From: an uncultured Anaerolineales bacterium | GTDB taxonomy: Bacteria; Chloroflexota; Anaerolineae; Anaerolineales; UBA6663 | DNA: 64,000 nt | NCBI GenBank assembly: GCA_937952305.1 | Contig: CALFZO010000006.1 | Location: forward strand, 124,001-188,000 | Reading direction: 5' to 3' | In this document: piece after piece, positions 52,573-60,051 of the stretch | Layout of the letters: each line of letters opens with the position of its first letter | How positions within the stretch are numbered: the stretch's first letter is position 1 | The notes under the pieces: model-generated | What the model saw: the letters and a program-made list of their open reading frames with translations, nothing else | Databases searched by the model: none | Told to the model about the DNA's origin: nothing | Position numbers and translations under genes: made by a program

Positions 52573-54039
52573 ATGCTCACCACCCTGACCCTCAGCGAAG
52601 CTGCCGCGCGCTTGCGCGCCGGTGACCTCTCCAGCCAGGAGCTCACCGACGCCTGTCTGACGCGGCTGGCGGCTCTGGAACCCACGCTGCACGCCTTCAT
52701 TACGCCGACCCCGGAGCTGGCCCGCGCGGCCGCCCGGGCCGCCGATGCCCGGCTGACGGCCTGGCGGCGTGATCCGGCCCAGCCGTTGCCGCCGCTGACC
52801 GGGCTGCCGCTGGCCATCAAAGACGTGCTCTGCCTGGCCGGCACGCGCACCACGGCCGGCTCGCGCATCCTCGAGAACTTCATCGCCCCGTACACGGCCA
52901 CGGCCGTTCAGCGCGTGCTGGACGCCGGCGGCGTGATCGTGGGCAAGACCAACTGCGACGAATTCGCCATGGGGTCGTCCACCGAGAACTCGGCCTATGG
53001 CGTCACGCGCAACCCCTGGAATCCGGCCCGCGTGCCGGGCGGCTCGTCGGGAGGCAGCGCGGCCGCCGTGGCCGCCGGCCTGTGCCTGGGCGCCTTGGGC
53101 ACAGATACGGGCGGCAGCGTCCGCCAGCCGGCCGCCCTGTGCGGCGTGGCCGGCCTGAAGACCAGCTACGGCCGCGTCAGCCGCTACGGCCTGATCGCCT
53201 ACGGCTCATCGCTGGACTCGATCGGACCGCTGGCGCGCAGCGTGGCCGATGTGGCGCTGCTCTTCGCTGTGATCGCCGGCCACGACCCGCGTGACGCGAC
53301 CACCTGGCCGGACCCGGTGCCCGCCCTCGCCCCCTGGCCCGCGGACCTGGCCGGCGTGCGCGTCGGCGTCCCGCGCGAGTACTTCCTGCCCGGCATGCAG
53401 CCGGAGGTGGAGCAGGCCGTGCGCGCCGCCATCGCGACGCTGGCCGACCTGGGCGCGCAGGTAGTGCCGATCACGCTGCCCCACACTGAGTATGCGCTGC
53501 CCGTGTATTACCTGATCGCGCCGGCCGAGGCCTCAGCCAACCTGGCCCGCTTCGACGGCGTGCGTTACGGTCCGCGCGCCGAGGCCGACGCGCTCTGGGA
53601 CGTGTACGAGGCCACGCGCGGCGCGCGCTTCGGGGCCGAGGTCAAACGCCGCATCATGCTCGGCACCTACGCCCTCTCGGCCGGCTATCACGACGCCTAT
53701 TACGGGCAGGCGCAGAAGGTGCGCACCCTGATCAAGGCCGACTTCGACAACGCCTTCCAGCAGGTGGACCTGATCGCCTGCCCGGTGGCGCCGACGACGG
53801 CCTTCCCGATCGGCGCGAAAACCGACGACCCGCTGGCCATGTATCTGGAAGACGTCTTCACGCTGCCGCCCAGCCTGGCCGGGATCTGCGGCCTGGCGGT
53901 GCCCTGCGGCTTCGACGCCGCCGGCCTGCCGATCGGCCTGCAGTTGCTCGGGCCGGCGCTGGGCGAGGCCCAGATCTTGCGCGCCGGCCAGGCCTACGAG
54001 CAGGCCACCGCTTGGCATCGACAACGACCCCATCTCTAG
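52573..54039 (+). CDS. gatA: Aspartyl/glutamyl-tRNA amidotransferase subunit A
   Basis: A 488-aa amidase-signature enzyme that releases ammonia from glutamine. The catalytic triad is K83 (LAIKDVLCLAG), S158 (VPGGSSGGSAAAVAAG) and S182 (GTDTGGSVRQPAALCG); spacing equals that of characterised GatA. Length is standard. It is co-linear with gatC; four genes separate it from gatB. Confidence 0.96.
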   Translation: MLTTLTLSEAAARLRAGDLSSQELTDACLTRLAALEPTLHAFITPTPELARAAARAADARLTAWRRDPAQPLPPLTGLPLAIKDVLCLAGTRTTAGSRILENFIAPYTATAVQRVLDAGGVIVGKTNCDEFAMGSSTENSAYGVTRNPWNPARVPGGSSGGSAAAVAAGLCLGALGTDTGGSVRQPAALCGVAGLKTSYGRVSRYGLIAYGSSLDSIGPLARSVADVALLFAVIAGHDPRDATTWPDPVPALAPWPADLAGVRVGVPREYFLPGMQPEVEQAVRAAIATLADLGAQVVPITLPHTEYALPVYYLIAPAEASANLARFDGVRYGPRAEADALWDVYEATRGARFGAEVKRRIMLGTYALSAGYHDAYYGQAQKVRTLIKADFDNAFQQVDLIACPVAPTTAFPIGAKTDDPLAMYLEDVFTLPPSLAGICGLAVPCGFDAAGLPIGLQLLGPALGEAQILRAGQAYEQATAWHRQRPHL

Positions 54040-54101
54040 TCTCGCCTCTTGCGGCCTAGAAATCAGAGACTGGAGACCAGAGTCTGACAAGGACGCCCTA
54101 C

Positions 54102-55097
54102 ATGAAAATCATCATCCCGCTCGCCGGCTACGGGAAACGTCTCCGCCCGCACACTTTCACCAAACCCAAACCGCTGGTCAACGTCGCCGGCAAGCCCGTC
54201 CTCGGGCACGTGCTGGATATGTTTCAGACGCTGGACAACGTCGAGGAGATCATCTTCATCGTCGGCCACCTGGGCGAGCAGATCGAAGACTACGTCGCCG
54301 CCAATTACCCGCACATCCGCGCCAGCTACTACGAGCAGAAAGAGCTTAACGGCCAGTCCACGGCCATCTACCTGGCGCGCGAGCGGCTGACCGGCGGGCC
54401 GATGCTGATGGTCTTCGTCGACACCATCGTCGAGACCGACCTGGCCCGCCTGAAGCACGAGACCGCCGACGCGATCGCCTGGGTGAAAGAGGTCGAGGAC
54501 CCGCGCCGCTTCGGCGTGGCCGAGGTGGGCGCGGACGGCTGGGTGACGCGCCTGATCGAGAAACCCAAGGATCTGAGCAACAACCTGGTCGTCGTCGGGT
54601 TCTACTACTTCAAAGACAGCGCCCTGCTGATCGACTGCATCCGCGAGCAGATCGAGCAGGACGTGCGCACGCAGAACGAGTACTTCCTGGCGGACGCCGT
54701 CAACCTGATGCTCAAGCGCGGCGTGCAGATGCGCGTCCAGAAGGTGGACGTCTGGCAGGACTGCGGCAAGGTCGAGACGGTCTTGGAGACCAACCGCTAC
54801 CTGCTCGCGCACGGGCACGACACCGCCGCCACGACCCAGCTGGACGGCTGCGTGATCGTGCCGCCGGTCAACATCCACCCGACCGCCAAGGTCAAGAACT
54901 CGGTCATCGGGCCGTTCGCCACCATCGCGGCCGGCTGCGTGGTGGAGGAAGCCCTGATCCAGGACTCGATCCTGGACGAGGGCGCCACGGTGCGTTCGGC
55001 CCTGCTCAAGCAGTCGCTGATCGGCCGCGATGCGCGCCTGACCGGGCGCTTCCGCACCTTCAACATCGGCGAGGCGTCCGAAGTGGGCTTCGAGTAG
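54102..55097 (+). CDS. Sugar-1-phosphate nucleotidyltransferase (RmlA/GlmU-like)
   Basis: A 331-aa enzyme. The N-terminal nucleotidyltransferase (about 1-235) has PLAGYGKRLRPHTFTKPKPL (6-25), the ELNGQSTAIYLARER loop, the metal-site VDTIVETD and IEKPKDLSNNLVVVGFYYF. The C-terminal left-handed beta-helix (about 245-330) has hexapeptide-like repeats. It would make an activated sugar (dTDP- or UDP-) for surface glycans; substrate unknown. No RmlB/C/D genes adjoin. Confidence 0.85.
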   Translation: MKIIIPLAGYGKRLRPHTFTKPKPLVNVAGKPVLGHVLDMFQTLDNVEEIIFIVGHLGEQIEDYVAANYPHIRASYYEQKELNGQSTAIYLARERLTGGPMLMVFVDTIVETDLARLKHETADAIAWVKEVEDPRRFGVAEVGADGWVTRLIEKPKDLSNNLVVVGFYYFKDSALLIDCIREQIEQDVRTQNEYFLADAVNLMLKRGVQMRVQKVDVWQDCGKVETVLETNRYLLAHGHDTAATTQLDGCVIVPPVNIHPTAKVKNSVIGPFATIAAGCVVEEALIQDSILDEGATVRSALLKQSLIGRDARLTGRFRTFNIGEASEVGFE

Positions 55098-55117
55098 AGG
55101 CCCAAGGCCCGCCGAGC

Positions 55118-55363
55118 ATGCCTCGCGCCGTCGAGTGCCGTTCGGAGTACACCTACGCCCAGCGGCCGAGCGCCCTCCTCTGGGCGGGCCGGCGCCGGGA
55201 GGTGGCGGCGGTGCTGGCCGAGTGGCGCGCGCCGGGCGGCAAGGGCTTCCGCGTGCGCGCCGTCGACGGCGCAGTTTTTGTGGTGACCTACGTCGAGCAG
55301 TTCGACGAGTGGCAGATCCAACTCATAGGAGACGCAAGCCAAACGACACAGGACGCAGGCTGA
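55118..55363 (+). CDS. Small basic/aromatic protein, 81 aa, unknown
   Basis: An 81-aa protein with a compact pattern: CRSEYTYAQRPSALLW, REVAAVLAEWRAPGGKGFRV, FVVTYVEQFDEWQIQLIG. The strand-rich pattern suggests a small beta fold, like DUF-type proteins seen next to other genes in Chloroflexota; I cannot name the family. It starts 20 bp after the nucleotidyltransferase and ends 45 bp before the aminotransferase, so it is likely in the same transcript. No good ribosome site. Confidence 0.6.
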   Translation: MPRAVECRSEYTYAQRPSALLWAGRRREVAAVLAEWRAPGGKGFRVRAVDGAVFVVTYVEQFDEWQIQLIGDASQTTQDAG

Positions 55364-55407
55364 GCGCCGGCCGGCGTCCGCCGTCCACTGTCTTTCGTCA
55401 GGCCAAT

Positions 55408-56568
55408 ATGCGTAATCTCATCTCGCAACGCGTTCAGTCCGTGCCGCCCTCGGGGATTCGCAAGTACTTCGATATCGCCGCCACGATGAAGGACGTCATC
55501 TCGCTCGGCATCGGCGAACCGGACTTCGTCACGCCGCCGCCGATCCTGCAGGCCGGCATCGAGGCGCTGCAGCGCGGCGAGACCCACTACACCTCCAACT
55601 CCGGGATCGCCGAGCTGCGCCGGGCGGTGGCCGCCAACCTGGAGCGCCTGTACGGCGTGAGCTATGACCCGGAAGCCGAACTGCTGATGACGGTCGGCGT
55701 CTCCGAGGCGCTCTACCTGGCCCTGACCGCCCTGCTCGACCCTGGCGACGAGGTCATCGTCCCGCAGCCGTGCTTCGTGGCCTACACCGCCGAGGTGGCC
55801 TTCGCCGGCGGCGTGCCGGTCACCATCCCGACGCACGTTGAAGACAACTTCCAGGTGACGGCCGACGCCATCGCGCGCAAGCTCACACCGCGCACCAAGG
55901 CGCTGCTGATCGGCTACCCCAACAACCCCACCGGCGCGGTGATGAGCCGCGAGAACCTGAGCCAGATCGCGGCGCTGGCCGAGCAGCACGACCTGATCGT
56001 GATCTCGGACGAGATCTACGACCGGCTGGTGTACGGCGGAGAGCACGTCTGCTTCGCGGCGCTGCCGGGCATGCGGGCGCGCACCATCACGCTGGGCGGC
56101 TTCTCCAAGAGCCACGCCATGACCGGCTGGCGCCTGGGCTACGCCGCCGGCCCGGCCGAGATCCTGGGCGCCATGCGCAAGGTCCACCAGTACACGATCA
56201 TGTCCGCGCCGACCTCGGCACAGTTCGCGGCGCTGGAGGCCTTCAGCAGCGGCGAGCCCTTCGTCCAGCAGATGGTGGCCGAGTACGACCGCCGCCGCCA
56301 ACTGCTCGTGAAGGGCCTCAACGCGCTCGGCCTGGACTGTTTCGAGCCCAAGGGCGCGTTCTACGCGTTCCCGTCGGTGGCCAAGAGCGGCCTGGACGAT
56401 ACCGCTTTCGCCGACACGCTGTTGGACGAGGAGCACGTGGCCGTGGTGCCCGGCTCGGCCTTCGGCGAGGGCGGCGCCGGCTTCGTGCGGCTGTCTTACG
56501 CCACGGCCTACGAGAAGATCGAGGAGGCGCTCAATCGCTTCGAACGCTTCATGCGCCGGCATGGCTGA
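55408..56568 (+). CDS. Class I/II pyridoxal-phosphate aminotransferase (AspC-like)
   Basis: A 386-aa aminotransferase. Conserved residues are N172 region (PNNPTGAVMS), D201/Y204 (SDEIYDRLVY), K234 as Schiff-base lysine (GGFSKSHAMTGWRLGY) and R242. N-terminal VQSVPPSGIRKYFDIA is of the aspartate or aromatic aminotransferase subgroup I-gamma. The ATG at 55408 is preferred because the long upstream extension overlaps another gene. It probably acts in amino-acid synthesis. It is followed by a DUF3052 gene. Confidence 0.9.
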   Translation: MRNLISQRVQSVPPSGIRKYFDIAATMKDVISLGIGEPDFVTPPPILQAGIEALQRGETHYTSNSGIAELRRAVAANLERLYGVSYDPEAELLMTVGVSEALYLALTALLDPGDEVIVPQPCFVAYTAEVAFAGGVPVTIPTHVEDNFQVTADAIARKLTPRTKALLIGYPNNPTGAVMSRENLSQIAALAEQHDLIVISDEIYDRLVYGGEHVCFAALPGMRARTITLGGFSKSHAMTGWRLGYAAGPAEILGAMRKVHQYTIMSAPTSAQFAALEAFSSGEPFVQQMVAEYDRRRQLLVKGLNALGLDCFEPKGAFYAFPSVAKSGLDDTAFADTLLDEEHVAVVPGSAFGEGGAGFVRLSYATAYEKIEEALNRFERFMRRHG

Positions 56569-56591
56569 GCGGCGCCGCGCCAGACTGGCCC

Positions 56592-57050
56592 ATGCCGGAT
56601 CGGGATTACACGCACCGCGCCGTCGTCGATAAGCTCGGCCTCCAGCCGGGGATGGCCGTGCGCGTGGTCGGCGTCCGCGCCAGCACCGCCGGGGCGCGGG
56701 AACTGCTGGCGGACGTCGCGGCCCGCACTGGCCGGCGGCCGGTGACGGCGCGCACGCCCGCCGACGTGGTCCTGTACTGGCCCCGGACGGCGGCCGAGAT
56801 CGGGCCGACGCTGGCGGCGCTGCGCGGCCAGATCCACCCGGCCGGCGGCATCTGGGTGATTACGGCCAAACGCGGCTGGGCCAGCGCCAGCGGCCTGGCG
56901 TATTTCAATCAGGATCAACTCATCCCGCTGGGCGCGGCCGCGCGCCTGGTGGACAACAAGGTGTGCTCGCTCTCCGAGCGGGAGAGCGCCATGCGGTTTG
57001 TGATCCGGAGGGACGAACGACCCAAGACGAAGGCCGAAGGCCGGCCCTGA
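56592..57050 (+). CDS. DUF3052-family protein
   Basis: A 152-aa protein of a family known as DUF3052. Features are VVDKLGLQPGMAVRVVGV near the N-terminus and GGIWVITAKRGWASASGL near the middle. The fold is unknown. It starts 23 bp after the aminotransferase and ends 44 bp before gatB. The role is unknown. The tail after about 140 (charged, Lys/Arg/Glu-rich) is likely disordered. Confidence 0.75.
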   Translation: MPDRDYTHRAVVDKLGLQPGMAVRVVGVRASTAGARELLADVAARTGRRPVTARTPADVVLYWPRTAAEIGPTLAALRGQIHPAGGIWVITAKRGWASASGLAYFNQDQLIPLGAAARLVDNKVCSLSERESAMRFVIRRDERPKTKAEGRP

Positions 57051-57094
57051 CAGGCCGCCCTTCGTCTTTCGTCCGCCGTCATCCGTCAGTCGCC

Positions 57095-58597
57095 ATGCCC
57101 TACGAACCCGTCATCGGCCTGGAAGTCCATGCCGAGCTGCTGACCCTGTCTAAGATGTTCTGCGGCTGCGCCGTGGTCACATCCACCGCAGCGCCGCCCA
57201 ACTCCGTGGTCTGCCCGGTGTGCGCGGGCCTGCCCGGCACGCTGCCGGTGATCAACGCCCGCGCCGTGGAGTTCGCGCTGCGCGTGGCCGCCGCCTTGAA
57301 CTGCCGGGTGCCGCCGCTCAACGTCTTCGCGCGCAAGAATTACTTCTACCCGGACCTGCCCAAGGGCTACCAGATCTCGCAGTACGAGCTGCCCCTGGCC
57401 GTGGACGGCTGGCTGGACATCGACACGGCCGCGGGGACCCAGCGGGTGCGCATCCGGCGCGTCCATCTGGAGGAGGACACCGGCAAGCTCTTCCACGTGG
57501 ACGCGCGCGACCCGGCCGGCACGCCTGGCTCCCGGGACGGCGAGCACTCGCGCGTGGACCTCAACCGGGCCGGCGTCCCGCTGCTCGAGATCGTGTCCGA
57601 GCCGGACCTGCACTCGGCCGAGGCCGTCAAAGCCTACTGCGTGGCGCTCCGCAACCTGCTGCGCTATCTGGACGTCAACTCCGGCGACATGGAGAAGGGC
57701 GTCATCCGCTTCGAGCCGAACATCTCCGTGCGCCTGGCCGGCAGCGCCGAGCTGCGCACCCGCACCGAACTCAAGAACCTGAACTCGTTCCGCGCCATCG
57801 AGCGCGCCACGCTTTTCGAGATCGAGCGCCAGAGCCAGGTCTGGGACAGCGGCGGCCGCGTGCTCCAGGAGACGCGCGGCTGGGACGAGGCCGCCGGCGT
57901 CACCGTGGCCCAGCGCGGCAAGGAGCACGCCCACGACTACCGCTACTTCCCCGAGCCAGACCTGCCGCCGCTGGCGATCTCGCCGGCCTGGGTCGAGGCC
58001 GTCCGCGCCGGCCTGCCGGAACTGCCCGCCGCCAAGCGCGCCCGCTTCGAGAGCGCCTACGGCCTGAGCCGCTATGACGCCGAGCTGCTGAGCGAAGACC
58101 GCGCCGTGGCCGACTACTTCGAACAGGCCGTGGCCGCCCAGCCGCCCGAGCGCCGCCATCCGAAAGCCATCGCCAACTGGCTGACGGGCGAGCTGTTCCG
58201 GCTGATGAACGCCTCCAGCCAGATGATCGCGCAGGTAAAGGTGACGCCGGCCGACCTGGCGGCGCTGGTCGAGCTGGTGACGGCCGGCACGCTCAACGTG
58301 AACACGGCTAAGACCGTGCTCGGCGCCATGTTCACCAGCGGGCGCGCCCCGGCCGACCTGGTGGCCGAGCAGGGCCTGGCCCAGGTGAGCGACACCGCCG
58401 CGCTGGAGACGCTGGTGGACGGCGTGCTGGCCGGCCACCCCGAACAGGTGGCCACCTATCTGGGCGGCAAGGCGACGGTGGCGCAGTGGTTTTTCGGCCA
58501 GGTGATGAAACAGTCGCAGGGGCGCGGCAACCCCCAGGTGATCCGGCGCCTGCTGGAAGATAAGCTTGAAGCTCTGAAACGTGCGCGCGCCGCCTGA
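57095..58597 (+). CDS. gatB: Aspartyl/glutamyl-tRNA amidotransferase subunit B
   Basis: A 500-aa GatB that carries the kinase/amide-transfer site. N-terminal VIGLEVHAELLTLSKMFCGC, NSVVCPVCAGLPGTLPVIN with zinc Cys residues, and FARKNYFYPDLPKGYQISQY are diagnostic; the helical YqeY-like tail is complete. The ATG at 57095 is used since the extended frame upstream is non-homologous. It sits apart from gatCA by four genes. Confidence 0.96.
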   Translation: MPYEPVIGLEVHAELLTLSKMFCGCAVVTSTAAPPNSVVCPVCAGLPGTLPVINARAVEFALRVAAALNCRVPPLNVFARKNYFYPDLPKGYQISQYELPLAVDGWLDIDTAAGTQRVRIRRVHLEEDTGKLFHVDARDPAGTPGSRDGEHSRVDLNRAGVPLLEIVSEPDLHSAEAVKAYCVALRNLLRYLDVNSGDMEKGVIRFEPNISVRLAGSAELRTRTELKNLNSFRAIERATLFEIERQSQVWDSGGRVLQETRGWDEAAGVTVAQRGKEHAHDYRYFPEPDLPPLAISPAWVEAVRAGLPELPAAKRARFESAYGLSRYDAELLSEDRAVADYFEQAVAAQPPERRHPKAIANWLTGELFRLMNASSQMIAQVKVTPADLAALVELVTAGTLNVNTAKTVLGAMFTSGRAPADLVAEQGLAQVSDTAALETLVDGVLAGHPEQVATYLGGKATVAQWFFGQVMKQSQGRGNPQVIRRLLEDKLEALKRARAA

Positions 58598-58677
58598 GGC
58601 GCGCTCTTGTTCCGCCGACGCCCGGCCCGGCGCCGCCCACAGCGCCCGGCCGGGATTGACCATCCCAAGGAGTCTGT

Positions 58678-59967
58678 ATGCCGAAACCAGAGTTCAACCC
58701 CTTTGAGGTCGCCCAACGCCAGTTCGACGCCGTCGCCGACAAGCTCAAGCTGGACGAGCACGTGCGCGCCATCCTGCGCTGGCCGATGCGCGAGTACCGC
58801 TTCCAGATCCCGGTGCGCATGGACGACGGCTCGATCAACGTCTACTTCGGCTACCGTGTCCAGCACAACGACGCGCGCGGCCCGGCCAAGGGCGGCATCC
58901 GCTTCCACCCGAATGAGACCGTGGACACGGTCCGGGCGCTGGCGATGTGGATGACGTGGAAATGCGCGGCCGCCGATATCCCGCTCGGCGGCGGCAAGGG
59001 CGGCGTGGTGGTGGACCCGGCCGGCCTGTCGGTGGGCGAGAAGGAGCGCCTGTGCCGCGGCTTCATCGACGGCATCTGGAAGAACCTCGGCCCGCGCATC
59101 GACGTGCCCGCCCCGGATGTGGGCACCACCCCGCAGATGATGGGCTGGATGATGGACGAGTACTCCAAACTCACCGGCCAGTATGTGCCGGGCGTGATCA
59201 CGGGCAAGCCGGTGGGCAGCGGCGGCTCGCTCGGCCGTACGGAGGCCACCGGCTTCGGCGTCATCCACACCATCCGTGAGGCGCTGCGCCTGCTGCAGTT
59301 GGACGGCCGCACCTGCACGGCGTCGGTGCAGGGCTTCGGCAACGTCGGCCAGTATGCGGCCATCGGCTTCAGCGAGCTCCTGGGCGGCAAGGTGGTGGCC
59401 GTCTCGTGCTATGACCGGCACGACAAGACCGCGCACACCTTCTTCAAGCCGGACGGCCTGGACGCGCGCTTCCTGCAGTCCATCACCGACCAGTACGGCA
59501 CGATCGACAAGGCCAAGGCCCAGGCGGCCGGCTGCGTGATCGAACCCGGCGACGCCTGGCTGTCTAAGGACGTGGACGTGCTCATCCCGGCCGCGCTGGA
59601 GGGCCAGCTCACCGCCGAGACGGCCGACCAGGTCAGCCGCCAGGTCAAGATCGTGGCGGAGGGCGCCAACGGCCCGACCACGCCCGAGGCCGACGCCATC
59701 TTCCAGAAGCGCGGGCTCTTCCTGATCCCGGACTTCCTGTGCAACGCCGGCGGCGTGACGGTCTCGTACTTTGAAAGCGTGCAGAGCGACGCCAACTACT
59801 ACTGGGAGCACGAGGCCGTGCTGCGCCGGCTGGATCAGAAGATGACGGCCGCCTTCCAGGGCGTCTCCCAGATGGCGCGCGAGCGCGACGTCTACATGCG
59901 CGACGCCGCCTACATGGTCGCGATCGACCGCGTGGTCAAGGCGATGGAATTGCGCGGCTGGGTGTAG
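58678..59967 (+). CDS. gdhA: Glutamate dehydrogenase (Glu/Leu/Phe/Val family)
   Basis: A 429-aa enzyme interconverting glutamate and 2-oxoglutarate with NAD(P). The catalytic Lys is K107 in IPLGGGKGGVVVDP. The Rossmann motif is VQGFGNVGQYAAIGF (about 219-233). Catalytic Asp region is DVPAPDVGTTPQMMGWMMDEY. Length is normal for hexameric GDH. A perfect terminator follows at 59996. Leucine dehydrogenase is a less likely alternative. Confidence 0.93.
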   Translation: MPKPEFNPFEVAQRQFDAVADKLKLDEHVRAILRWPMREYRFQIPVRMDDGSINVYFGYRVQHNDARGPAKGGIRFHPNETVDTVRALAMWMTWKCAAADIPLGGGKGGVVVDPAGLSVGEKERLCRGFIDGIWKNLGPRIDVPAPDVGTTPQMMGWMMDEYSKLTGQYVPGVITGKPVGSGGSLGRTEATGFGVIHTIREALRLLQLDGRTCTASVQGFGNVGQYAAIGFSELLGGKVVAVSCYDRHDKTAHTFFKPDGLDARFLQSITDQYGTIDKAKAQAAGCVIEPGDAWLSKDVDVLIPAALEGQLTAETADQVSRQVKIVAEGANGPTTPEADAIFQKRGLFLIPDFLCNAGGVTVSYFESVQSDANYYWEHEAVLRRLDQKMTAAFQGVSQMARERDVYMRDAAYMVAIDRVVKAMELRGWV

Positions 59968-59995
59968 CCGCCGAACCGGCCTCGCCGGATAACGC

Positions 59996-60033
59996 GCCGT
60001 GCCCGGCCAATGGCCGGGCACGGCTTTTTCTTT
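59996..60033 (+). terminator. Strong intrinsic terminator after gdhA
   Basis: A 13-bp perfect stem (59996-60008 with 60012-60024), 3-nt loop and TTTTTCTTT. It is the clearest terminator in the window. Confidence 0.95.
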
Positions 60034-60051
60034 CCCTGTCCTCCCGCGGGG

